NCBI GenBank assembly: GCA_019973155.2
Contig: BPQB01000193.1
Span: 1-15,652 of the forward strand
From: Phanerochaete sordida
Lineage: Eukaryota > Basidiomycota > Agaricomycetes > Polyporales > Phanerochaetaceae
Direction of reading: 5' to 3'
DNA length: 15,652 nt
Positions 1 to 8,601 of this stretch are shown here, one piece after another. The notes beneath the pieces are model-generated. The model did no database searches, was not told the DNA's origin, and saw only the letters and a list, made by a program, of their open reading frames with translations. Position numbers and translations under genes: made by a program. Within the stretch, counting starts at the first letter, position 1. The number at the start of each line of letters is the position of its first letter.

Positions 1-241
1 TTTGTGAAGCTCACCATCGAGTGCTACAGCTAATATATGTAAGTCGAGATTTATATTCTTTATTGCAATTTGCCTGCTGAAGGAGGCCAGCTTGAAATTT
101 GTAAAAATGGGTCAATATAGCTGGAAGCATGTATAATATCAGTGATAGTCCATTGCCATCAATATATGCACTATACATGCTCAGATAAATGTTTTATCAA
201 GCCCCTTGAAGTGAATTGTGTTATTTTTTGCAGCCACTGTA
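1..241. mobile_element. Right end of a TA-flanked TIR element (partial)
   Basis: The stretch ends in a terminal repeat (213-239) reading GAATTGTG, TTATTTTTTG, CAGCCACTG, directly followed by TA at 240-241. The reverse complement occurs at 15528-15554 with 25 of 27 bases the same. A 5'-CAGTGG...CCACTG-3' polarity next to a TA dinucleotide is typical of Tc1/mariner/pogo-type elements, so this is read as the right end of an element that begins left of the window. Sub-terminal similarity extends inward (an AATGTTTT block and AGCCCC) to about position 183. No transposase remnant is visible in the 240 AT-rich bases available, so it may be a MITE or an autonomous copy. Confidence 0.5.
213..239. repeat. 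Terminal inverted repeat, partner at 15528-15554
   Basis: The repeat contains the run TTATTTTTTGCAGCCACTG, and the same run is found inverted at 15528-15546. Only two of 27 positions differ (TG against CC). It is flanked by TA. Confidence 0.7.
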
Positions 242-380
242 CCTGCAGTGGAAGTATCCCCGCGCTCACTCTCACCCAGAGTCGCCACCATTACCCTCTC
301 GCGAAGCTTCACATACAAAATCAAAACCTACGATCTGTTCTCTCTGCGCACATCCCTGACCATTGATCGAACTGCCACCA

Positions 381-700
381 GTACCAACCTCGCTCTCGAC
401 TTTGTCGCGCATGGCTACCTGATGAAGACAATCTGGTCCCCCGCAAGTTGTGGGATTATTCACTACGCTCGAGCTTCTGTATCGCATCCAGCAGCGCAAG
501 GCTTCGTTCAGCATTGAGGCATTCACTAAAGTCATTGCGAACTACTACGAGGTATGCCTACGTGTTGTCTTAGTATTTTGCAAGCTGACCCTTAGGTCGC
601 AGGTCCCCTATGGGCCGTATTTGCGCAGTATTTTCGCAGATACTCTTGAGATATACCTCTGGATCATCCAGGAAGTCTGTCAAGATGCGGGATAGCGGAG
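381..700 (+). pseudogene. Unrecognised gene remnant with one probable intron
   Basis: I do not recognise the product. Two reading frames look protein-like. One around 411-460 gives DEDNLVPRKLWDYS. The other, about 433-551, gives LELLYRIQQRKASF followed by SIEAFTKVIANYYE, so a frameshift near 460 is likely. The second frame stops at a plausible intron, 552-595, with donor GTATGC, branch CTGAC and acceptor CTTAG. Splicing continues into VAGPLWAVFAQYFRRYS, then an in-frame TGA (650-652), then DIPLDHPGSLSRCGIAE and a stop. The TGA could come from CGA. The good intron signals and continuity across them suggest a decayed gene or transposon exon rather than noise, but no domain is assigned and the start is not seen. 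Confidence 0.3.
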
Positions 701-854
701 TAGGTGGAGGTCGGAAGTACCAGAGACGTAACTCCAGATACGGGGAACGAACGGAGTCGGCTTCAGTCTTAGAGGGCTGCGCCACTCGCGGTACTGTGGT
801 GCCTGGGATGTGCAGAGTGGAGCGGAGAAGATCGGAATGTGGAGTTCCGATGTA

Positions 855-1024
855 ATAACGAAGATGTATAGAGACGAGACGGAAGTGAGTACAAGACAAG
901 TCTGGGGACCAAAGTCGATATCTGAACTGAAGTAACAAGTGTGGGTACAGGAGCTTATATACTACTGGGTTACGGAGATCGTGAAGATGAACCGGAGGGT
1001 ACGGAGATCTTATCATTACTTAAC
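855..1024 (-). repeat. Possible LTR-like or promoter segment, minus strand
   Basis: Read on the minus strand, this gene-free stretch has a TATATAAG box (around 956-963). Pyrimidine-rich sequence follows, then a segment ending in TTATTACA near 855. This layout resembles a short, decayed LTR. No matching second copy exists in the window, and it does not resemble the copia LTR at 4940, so the call is weak. The surrounding 700-1125 has no convincing coding sequence. Confidence 0.2.
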
Positions 1025-1125
1025 TAGGAAAAGCCCAGGTATCAGATGAACGATAACGCTTAGAAATGATGAGAGCATGTGGTGAAGGGTAAACGTCTTG
1101 TACCGCGAAGCGGTTGCCTGCGAGC

Positions 1126-2624
1126 CGGAGTTCATGGTCGTGCGTGGAGTCCAAACTCCGATGTCCTGACACCTTCACTCTGGCGGATCTGGACAAAGAA
1201 CTCGTCTCTATGACCCTCATCCGCGCTCTCCCCTCCTCCTACGCCAACTTCGCGTCGTTGCTGCAGTTGCTCGACAAGCTCGACAAGGACACGCTCCAGG
1301 CTGCCTTCATCAACGAGGAGGCCCTTCGCTCTCGCACTAGCACCCCTGGAACCACCGCTGTTCTCTCTGCCTCCACCTCGCAAGCCCCAGCCACCGACGC
1401 CTGTGCCTGGTGCGAGCTTCCGGGCCACACACGCGACCAGTGCTTCCGCTTCAAGCGCGACCAGCAGAAGGCCGCGCAGGAGGCGCAGGAGAAGAAGAAG
1501 AGCCGGGGCAAGAACAAGGCCAAGGCCACTCCCACTCAGGCCACCGCTGCAGCTGCGCAGGAGACCGCCACCGAGTTCGCCGGACAAGCCTCTGTGCGTC
1601 GCTCTGCACACTCTACCGCCCCTGAACACGCCACTCACCTCCTCTGGACTGCAGACACGGGGGCCACTTCTCATATGACCCCCCACAAGCACTGGCTCCG
1701 CAACTACGCTCCTCTGCGCGTCGCCGTTCGTCTAGCCAACGACGACGTCGTGTACTCAGAGGGTGTGGGGTGAGTGGTGTTTGCACCAGAGGGTAAGAGG
1801 GAGTTGGAGTTCAGTAGAGTGTTGCATGTACCGGAGCTTGGCTCCAACCTCTTCTCGGTCCTGTACCTCGCTCGCCACCGCGGTTTCACAATCCACATCC
1901 ATTCTGACCGCATGGGCTTTGACCGGGAGGGCCACACTCTGTTCTGCGCGAAGATCGGCGCTTCCAATACGGCCTACCTCGATGGCAAGGTCGTCTCTGC
2001 GCCCCAGGCTGCCCTGTCTGCCTCCGCTTCGACTCTTCCTCTCGATGAGTCTCTCTGGCACCGTCGCTTCGCTCACACGCACCTGCAGAGCATCCGGGAC
2101 CTCGCCAAGGGCCAGCTGGTCTCTGGTATGCGCTTGGACTCGAAGCAGGAGGCTGACCCCATCTGTGAGCCCTGTCTCTCTGGCAAGCTCAACGCTGCGC
2201 CGTTCCCCTCCTCGACATCTCGTGCCTCCAATCCACTCAAGTTCGTTCACTCGGACGTCCACGGCCCTCTCCCTGTCCGCACCGCCTCTGGCTACCGCTA
2301 CTGGATCACCTTCATCGACGATTCAACGCGGCTGCGCTCGGTTATCCTGCTCAAGACCAAGGGAGAAGCGACCTCTGCCTTCAAGCAGTTCAAGGCCTTC
2401 GCTGAGAACGAGACTAACGAGCGCATCGGCACTCTGCGCGACGACAAGGGCGGCGAGTACATGTCCAAGGAGCTCGAGGATTTCTGCAACGAGCACGGCA
2501 TCCAGCGCCAGCACACTGTGCGCAACAGGCCGCAGCAGAACGGCGTCACTGAGCGTTTCAGCCGCGTTCTCTCTGAGGGGATCACTGCTATACTCTCCGA
2601 GGCTGGCCTGCCTCTGTCGTTCTG
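1126..2624 (+). pseudogene. Copia gag C-terminus, protease and integrase (broken)
   Basis: One frame carries late gag, including SMTLIRALPSSYANF. It then has a CCHC zinc knuckle (1402-1443, spacing C-x2-C-x4-H-x4-C) and a Lys-rich tail. The protease follows, with the active-site DTGA at 1654-1665. An in-frame TGA at 1771-1773 cuts the protease domain; the same frame resumes at once with protease/GAG-pre-integrase sequence. The integrase zinc finger has His at 2059 and 2074 and a CEPC pair at 2164-2175. The catalytic triad is Asp 2254, Asp 2443 and Glu 2551, with 35 residues between the last two as expected. The frame is lost just after LPLSFW at 2624. The mid-domain position of the TGA argues for mutation rather than programmed readthrough, though readthrough cannot be excluded. 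Confidence 0.9.
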
Positions 2625-4058
2625 GGCTGGAAGTTCTACAACCCCTCCACCAAGAAGGCAATCATCTCTGAGCGCGCCATCTTCGACGAGCGGTACCTTC
2701 CTGGCCTGAAGAACTGGCCCAACAGCGTGCCTAGCGCTACCCACCCACCCTTGCACCAAGTCAGTATTCCCGCATCGCCCGAGTTTCACTTTGTCTCGCC
2801 CTCTGAGGATGCCCAGCAGCCTCGTCTTGGGGGGGAGGGCTCTGTTGATCCTCAACCCGAGCCTGCTGCGCCTCCACCGCCTCAGGACCAGTCTCCAGCA
2901 CCTGAGCCTGCCCACTCTCCGTCACCTGTCCGCTCTAGGGCCCCATCGCCGTCTCCAGCACGCTCGCCTCCGCCACCTGCCGCTCCGCCAGCTCGAGGGC
3001 ATGGTAAGCCAGCCTCTGCTCGTGGCAGACAGCCCGAACGCGCTCGCTCTCGCTCTGCAGCGCCTTCTGAGCCCCAGGCCGGCCCTAGTGGTCTACAACG
3101 CGAGCCTTCCGAGCCATCGCTGGCTGAGCGTCGTCCTAAGCACAATGTCAAGCCTCCCGGCGAATGGTGGAAGGTCCAGCCCGCTGCTGCTCCAGAGCCT
3201 GCACCTCAGGATCCTATCCCTGAGGAGCCTATGGAGGACATCAACGAGGACCAGGAAGTGCCGCTCTCTGACGCGTCCACTGACGAGCTCTGTCTCAAAG
3301 CCTCCTCTGGACAGAACACCTGGCCGGCGACCTATGGCGCGGCGATGAAGCGGAACGACGCAGAAGACTGGCGGGCCGCAGCGCAAGCAGAGCTCGATGC
3401 TCTCATTGCTAACGGCACTTGGGAACCTTGCCCTCTGCCTCCGGGGAAGAAGGCTATCGGCAATCGCTGGGTATTCACGCAGAAGTTCCTCACAGACGGC
3501 GAACTCGAACGCTACAAGGCCAGGCTCGTCATCAAGGGCTATGCACAGCGCCCTGGCCTCGACTACTTCGAGACCTTCGCCCCTACAGTGCCCATGGCCT
3601 CTGTCCGCGTCACCCTCTGCTTGTCCGCTCTCGAGGACCTCTACCTCCGCTCGCTTGACATCTCCAACGCCTACACCAACGGCGTGCTCAAGGAGGAAGT
3701 CTACATGCAGCAGCCTGAAGGCTTCCACTTTGGCAAGCCTGGCTGGGTCCTACGCCTCTGCAAGGCTCTCTATGGCCTCAAGCAGGCTGGCAACGTCTGG
3801 AACAAGACTCTGCACGCGACGCTGCGCGATCTTGGCTTCACCAGACTCAAGTCTGACCCATCCCTCTACCTCTATCGCCGCGGTAACATCCGCATCATCG
3901 TACCCGTCTTCATTGATGACATTACCATTGCCTCCAACGACGCCGCAGAGGCCAACCGCTTTCTCCAAGAGCTCTCCATGGTCTACAAGCTGCGCGATCT
4001 CGGAGACACCTCAGCTCTCTTCGGTATTGCCATTACCAGGGACCGCCCCAACCGCCGC
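2625..4058 (+). pseudogene. Copia integrase tail, linker and reverse transcriptase
   Basis: The frame opens directly at GWKFYNPSTKKAIISER, which in copia polyproteins lies about 70 residues after the LPLSFW motif that ends the preceding frame. That stretch, which normally carries the NR-P and KP...LR-WG motifs, is missing, so an out-of-frame deletion of roughly 200-230 bp is inferred. A Pro/Ser/Ala-rich linker (about 2740-3200) leads into RVT_2. The RT has WEPCPLPPGKKAIGNRWVF, YKARLVIKGYAQ, the first catalytic Asp in LDISNAYTNG, LCKALYGLKQA, and an active-site FIDD at 3909-3920 in place of the more common YVDD. The sequence leaves this frame at NRR (4053-4058). Confidence 0.92.
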
Positions 4059-4059
4059 A

Positions 4060-4881
4060 ATCATGCTCTCCCAGCGACAGTACATCATCGACATGCTGGA
4101 GCGCTATGGGTTCGACTCCTGTGCCTCTGTGCAGACTCCCATGAGCCCCGATCGCCGCTTGTCCTCTGCAGACTGCCCCTCCACGCCAGCAGAACGCACT
4201 GCCATGCAATCCTTGCCCTACATTAACGCCGTCGGCTCGCTCATGTTCCTCGCCACCTGCACTCGTCCTGACATTGCCTACACCGTCTCAGTCCTCGCTC
4301 GCTTCAACTCGAACCCTGGCCAGGCGCACTGGCAAGCTGTCAAGCACCTGTTCCGCTATCTCAAAGGAACCCAGGACTTGCAGCTCACCTACTGTCCTGC
4401 TGCGACGAAGGAGTTGTTTGTGACTTACTCGGACTCCGACTATGCTGGGGACAGTGACACACTGCGATCCACCGGTGCCTACGTCGTCATGATGGGCACT
4501 GGCGCAGTGGACTGGAGCAGCAAGTTGCAGGGCATGGTCACGCACTCTACCACCGAGGCAGAGTACGTTGCAGCGAACCAGGCCGGCCGGGACATCATGT
4601 GGATGCGGAATCTCCTCGAGGAATTCGGTTACAACCTCTCAGAGTCCCCTTCCACGCTGTTCATGGACAACAACTCGGCCATCGCGGTTGCCAAGAACCC
4701 GGAGCACTTTGGGCGACTCAAACACATCCAGCTGCGCCTGTACTGGCTGCGCGATGTCGTTGAGCAGGGCTTGATCAACCCGCAGTATGTGCAGACCGAC
4801 TGGATGCTTGCAGATGTCCTCACCAAGGCACTGCCTCCGGTCAAAGTCACTGCACTGCGCCGGCTCCTGGGCTTGGAGTAG
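4060..4881 (+). pseudogene. Copia RT C-terminus and RNase H
   Basis: After an extra A at 4059-4060 the polyprotein continues in the +1 frame with IMLSQRQYIIDMLERYGF and the usual RT thumb/connection motifs LPYINAVGSLMFLATCTRPD and HWQAVKHLFRYLKGT. RNase H follows, with SDSDYAGD (first Asp), STTEAEY (Glu), MDNNSAI (Asp) and HIQLRLYWLRD. The segment ends in QTDWMLADVLTKALP and a TAG at 4879-4881. All RNase H catalytic acidic positions appear kept. The 1-nt insertion lies in a short AA run and is a simple frameshift. The polypurine tract begins about 50 bases after the stop, as in intact copia elements. Confidence 0.92.
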
Positions 4882-4929
4882 ACTTGCGGGTTCTGGGGGG
4901 AGCTGCATGCATGCTGAGACGTGCTGCAT

Positions 4930-4939
4930 CAGGGGGGAG
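4930..4939 (+). other. Polypurine tract of the copia element
   Basis: CAGGGGGGAG lies immediately before the LTR start TGTTGGAG. A purine run directly 5' of the 3' LTR primes plus-strand DNA synthesis in LTR elements. A second GGGGGGAG run lies at about 4895-4902. Confidence 0.75.
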
Positions 4940-5157
4940 TGTTGGAGTGCGTGCTGCAGGCACCTCTCCGCCTCAGTGGCCCCATGGACTCGGTCTGGGC
5001 CTTGGTGCCACTCACTTCAGTGGCACTTTCCTTTTGGGACATTCCTTTGTCTTATTGTCTTTCACCTTTCCTTTGTCCTAGGTTTATCCGTTCCTTTGTA
5101 GCGCTTTCTCAGTTCTTCCTCTGTGCATTGGCCTGATTAGCGCCGGATCAGCGTAGT

Positions 5158-5163
5158 TATAAA
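5158..5163 (+). promoter_or_regulatory. TATA box of the copia LTR
   Basis: TATAAA (context AGTTATAAACCC) lies about 220 bp into the LTR, where the U3/R junction is expected. Transcription would start roughly 25-30 nt downstream, near the first copy of the 25-bp repeat. Confidence 0.5.
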
Positions 5164-5187
5164 CCCTGGTGGGGCGGACTTGGGCCT

Positions 5188-5266
5188 TCAGTTGCTCATC
5201 CACCACCACCAGGTCAGTAGCCACTCCTCGTCTCAATACACTCAGTTGCTCATCCACCACCACCAG
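5188..5266 (+). repeat. 25-bp perfect direct repeat in the LTR
   Basis: The motif starting TCAGTTGCTCATCC and ending ACCACCAG occurs at 5188-5212 and again at 5242-5266, identical, with a 54-bp period. It lies in the predicted R/U5 region, just after the TATA box. Confidence 0.9.
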
Positions 5267-5347
5267 TATGTGCTCCGGAGCGTCTCAGTGGTCGCAGCGG
5301 TGTCGTCCGCTGAAAGCACACTCGCACCAATCACTTTCATCCTTTCC

Positions 5348-7010
5348 TCTGGGTTCACATCAATAGCATCGCCCCTCTCGTTGGCTGGTCAGCAGCCGCT
5401 ATTGCGCGAACGCTCCAGCGCGACTTGCCGGAGCTATTCAGTCACCTACACAAGGGCACGATCCATCCTTGGATCGCGCGATCCGAGGACGGCACGAACC
5501 TTAAGCAGTGGTCGGAGAAGACCCTAGAGAAGGTCGTCAATCGAGGCGCTCTGGCATCTTTTGAACGCGTCGGAGCCTTGACGAGGTACCCCGGCATTAT
5601 CAAGGAAGTCACAACACAGCTCAAGGCCCTTCGCCGTTCTGGAGTCGCCGTAAATCGTGTTCTTGGCCGCTCGATTTTCCTGGCAATTATCCAAAAAGAA
5701 GAGCCCGATCTGCTAAAGACCTTCAAGTGCTCAGAGGTGTGTATACAGCCTTTCTGTGCTCGCCTTTGCTCATAGAATATCAGTCGTTCATCAGCCAATT
5801 TTTTGTAAGCAAGCTCAACTGGTCCATCCGCAAGGGAAGCCGTGCTGCAGCGCACATTCCGGCTGATGCAACAGAGCAGTGCGAGCGCACTTTCTTCCGT
5901 GTGGTTCATCTCTCCCTCTTCTACAGCATCCCTGCGTTTTTGTGGATCAACATGGATCAGGTAGGCATGTACATCCTCCCGCATCAGCAGATGACCTATG
6001 AAGAGAAAGGCGCACGGCAGATCGATGTGGTGGCGAAGGAAGAGAAGCGTGCCTACACCCTGTGTGTGGGAAGTACCGCTGCTGGAGACATGCTGCCCTT
6101 CCAGCAAGTTTGGGCCGGAAAGACGAAGGCCTCTCTACCAAAGGCTACCGCCTCCGGGATGCCTGAAGCGGAGGAACTTGGATTCCGTTTCGCGTTTGCA
6201 AATAGCCCGAAGCGGACCAGCCATTTCAGCACTGAGAAGACCATGAAGGAGGCAAGTCATTATATTTATTACCTCTCAACCTCCAGCTAACATACCACAT
6301 CGATAGTGGATGATCGAGGTCCTCGAGCCTTATCTCAAAGACACGATTGCAGCTCGAGGGCTTCCCGAGGGCCAGAAGGCGATTCTGCTGCTGGACTGCT
6401 ACCCGGTCCACCTCAGCGAATCATTCCGCACCTTTGTCCGCACCCGTTTCCCGAACGTCTTCCTTCTTTATATACCCGCAAATTGCACCGGTATTTTCCA
6501 CATTAGCTTCGTCAGCACGCCCTCCGCCTTCTGGTCCAGCAGCACTCCGAGCAAGTTGCAGACGGCCTCACCCCCGAGCAAGTGCAGTTCTCAACGTCTC
6601 TCCCTGTGCTCCGTGATGCGTCGGTGCAGGCGATTGTCGAGGCCTGGAAATTCATGGACACTTCGCATGGGCGCAGCATTGTGCAACGAGCTTGGGAGAA
6701 GTGCTCTGCATCCAAGTGGAACCTTTTGGAAGCTGTTGTCACCAGCCGCGAAGCGAAGATGGCTTATCATGAGTACCTCAAGAGAGACACAGTCCTGGCC
6801 GATGAAATTCGAGGTAAAATCGGTGATATCGACGGCCTGCTCGGGTTCCAGCCGCAGGAGGAAGGCGATGAACTTGGCATCGGCTATGATGACACGGACG
6901 TTCCCTTGCGCAGCGTTATACGGGACGCACTGGATCTCGCTCTGCCTGAGTCCGCTCTCGCGCCTCAGCGTGAGCTCCACTGTGTCCCCACAGATACTGT
7001 CGAGGTCTGA
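5348..7010 (+). pseudogene. pogo/jerky-type DDE_1 transposase, truncated and deleted
   Basis: Three exons are resolved. Exon 1, about 5348-5736, has a helix-turn-helix-like GWSAAAIARTLQRDLPELF and ends in FKCSE. Intron 1 is 5737-5783 (GTGTGT...TATCAG). Exon 2, 5784-6251, carries WSIRKGSRAAAHIP and the first catalytic Asp in NMDQVG (5955-5957). Intron 2 is 6252-6306, with a non-canonical GC donor (GCAAGT) and branch CTAAC. Exon 3 starts at 6307, with the second Asp in LLLDCYPVH (6394-6396) and then ANCTGIF. Family members continue here with QPADVGLQR, which holds the third Asp. This sequence instead jumps frame at about 6498 to LRQHALRLLV, so a small deletion removed the catalytic segment. The correct frame then runs through LTPEQVQFSTSLPVLRDASV to the stop at 7008-7010. 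The N-terminal 60-100 residues are missing beside the copia LTR. Confidence 0.85.
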
Positions 7011-7143
7011 GATGGCTCATATGTTCGCACTGACGCAGCTACGGAGGATGTTTGGGCATTTGATGATGCGAGGGAGCCTTGGGGTGCCGCTACAGACGGT
7101 TCGGGGACCTCGGATTAAATGTATATTACAATTTCTACGTTAC

Positions 7144-7217
7144 AAACCGGACCACCGTTATGCGTTACGAACCATACCCTAATTACCAACCAAACCGGCC
7201 GCCCGTTATGCGTTACG
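7144..7217. repeat. 26-bp direct repeat pair, 48-bp period
   Basis: AAACCGG followed by C-rich sequence and CCGTTATGCGTTACG occurs at 7144-7169 and 7192-7217, with only three or so mismatches in the middle. It lies 130-210 bp after the DDE_1 stop, so it could be sub-terminal repeat sequence of that element. No inverted partner was found on its 5' side. Confidence 0.7.
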
Positions 7218-8088
7218 GTTGGTACCGTTCACGCCGCCACAGTAGATGAAGCGGTGGAGAGGATGGTCATGGCGGTCACAGAGATGGTGAGGTGGTCATT
7301 TGAGCAAAGCGGGCTGTGCAGACGACATGGAGGCTGTAACGAGGCTCAGAGCGCAGGACGCCGAGCGCTCTGGGCAAGCTTCTGCGTCTGGGGTACTGGA
7401 TAAACGCCAGAGCCCGACATCATCTGTGCTGCACGCCTCTTCCTCTCACCACAACCACCTCCTTGCCGCTGCATGCTCTGCCATGACCACTGTGGAGTCT
7501 GCGCACGAGGCGATGACAACCAGCTTGTGAAAGATCTGGACGTGCCTCTGCCGCACGCTCCAGAGCTGGTGCCCGAGCTCCCCCACGAGCCTGCGAATCC
7601 TGCCGTTGCGCTCTTCGTTGTCGTACAGCTACCCAAAGGTGCAGCAGCATCCAACATAACACCTCCAGCCCATGTCTTGGGACTCGAAGTCCAGAGTAGC
7701 CCGTGCACAAAGCCAAGGGACACAACCTTGGTGCGTCCATCCATAATCTATGAGCCAGCCTTTGCTAATCATGACGCTATAGACATTCCAACCTATCGAT
7801 GACCTCCACGGTACCATTGGCTGCGGTCTTAGCCGTGAATACAATCCCCCTCCCCGGCGGCTCTTCTCGCAAAGGCCCCAGAGCGAGATACCATGGCTGC
7901 CTGGGACGCAAGCTGGCAGCCCGCTCAACGCTGGTGCGTGTTGGTGCGTGTCCTTCACAGGGTCCGCTCTTGCCCAAGCAGCTGATCTCTGTATAGCGAA
8001 GTTCTCGCTGCTTCCGAAACGCCCCGTCTCGCGCTCACGACGACGAACTCGACGGACTCAACGGCCATGAGAGCGCAATCTCACCCTG
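7218..8088. other. Non-genic stretch with weak minus-strand coding traces
   Basis: No recognised gene. On the minus strand, about 7480-7640, a protein-like frame reads LYDNEERNGRIRRLVGEL, then GHQLWSVRQRHVQIFHKLV, and stops. It is preceded by a possible intron acceptor (TTTGGGTAG). A second short minus-strand frame, about 7777-7860, ends GIVFTAKTAANGTVEV. The pieces are not joined by convincing introns and match no family I can name. Confidence 0.25.
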
Positions 8089-8547
8089 CATATGACAGCA
8101 CGCGCAAGACGACTGCTGTGAGTGCGTAAGCTCGCCGTGCGTACGACAATGGACTCGACTGCCTCCCAACCGCCGCGGAATCGCGATGCGTCCGCCGGCA
8201 CGCTCGATCGCTGCCTGTGTATGACGGTACGCCCAAGACGGCTGCTGCGGGTGCACAAGCTCGTTTACGCGCACAATGAACTCGGCCGTCGCGTGCGTAT
8301 GCCGGCATGCGAAGCACGACCGCCGCAGGAGTGCGAGCTCACCGCGCACGACAACGAACGCACGTGAAGCACAACCGCCGCGAGAGCGCGAGCTCGCCGC
8401 GCACGTCGACAAACCGCGCGAACACGTACACCGACACGCGAAGGACAACCACCGTGGAAGCTTGTCGCGCACGCGTACGCCAGCACTCAATGACGCCCTG
8501 CGTACATCAACAAGCCCAGGATGACCGCTGCGGGAGCGCGAGGAGTT
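8089..8547. repeat. Degenerate GC-rich minisatellite, about 60-75 bp units
   Basis: Six to seven diverged units lie head to tail. Each has a core like ACGACCGCCGC, then a GAGTGCGAGCTC-like block, then CGCGCACGACAAC. Clear unit starts lie near 8089, 8218, 8297, 8366, 8427 and 8500, with a more diverged unit near 8160. Units 8297 and 8366 are the most alike. Heavy CpG content and frameless spacing argue against a coding repeat. Confidence 0.65.
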
Positions 8548-8601
8548 GAGGTTGATAACGTTGATAATATGTATCTGTCTGATAACCAATATATAATACA
8601 T

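Larger units (their letters stand above)
1126..5320 (+). mobile_element. Ty1/copia LTR retrotransposon, 5'-truncated and inactive
   Basis: The copia order is seen in full from mid-gag onward: gag zinc knuckle, aspartic protease, integrase, reverse transcriptase, RNase H, polypurine tract, 3' LTR. Integrase before RT is diagnostic of copia rather than gypsy. The 5' LTR, primer-binding site and the first part of gag are absent; the left edge lies near 1126, where the gag-like frame begins without a supported start. Three lesions break the polyprotein: a TGA at 1771-1773, an internal deletion at about 2624 and an extra A at 4059-4060. The right edge is uncertain because the LTR end cannot be checked against a 5' copy. 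Confidence 0.93.
4940..5320 (+). repeat. 3' LTR of the copia element
   Basis: It begins with TGTTGGAG right after the polypurine tract, a usual copia LTR start. A TATAAA box is at 5158-5163 and a 25-bp direct repeat lies downstream. The 3' limit is uncertain: a CA at about 5320 (context GAAAGCACA) is chosen only because LTRs end in CA. No 5' LTR exists in the window for comparison, so no target-site duplication can be read. Confidence 0.65.

Noticed and set aside
570..1016. A 148-codon minus-strand open frame
   Set aside because: No domain or start context; it overlaps the TATA-containing LTR-like stretch and reads through it.
1034..1048. GGTATCAGA, resembling an initiator-tRNA primer-binding site before gag
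   Set aside because: The sequence to its left shares no similarity with the 3' LTR at 4940, so no 5' LTR supports it.
1132..1692. Long minus-strand open frame opposite gag/protease
   Set aside because: It is antisense to a clear copia zinc knuckle and protease; Gly/Leu/Arg-rich shadow of GC-rich codons.
8089..8547. CRISPR array
   Set aside because: The repeats are diverged, contiguous and without unique spacers, and the window is eukaryotic.
8035..8601. A 188-codon minus-strand open frame, Arg/Ser/Cys-rich
   Set aside because: It lies across the GC-rich minisatellite. Its repeated peptide pattern follows the DNA repeat and the frame has no start context or domain.
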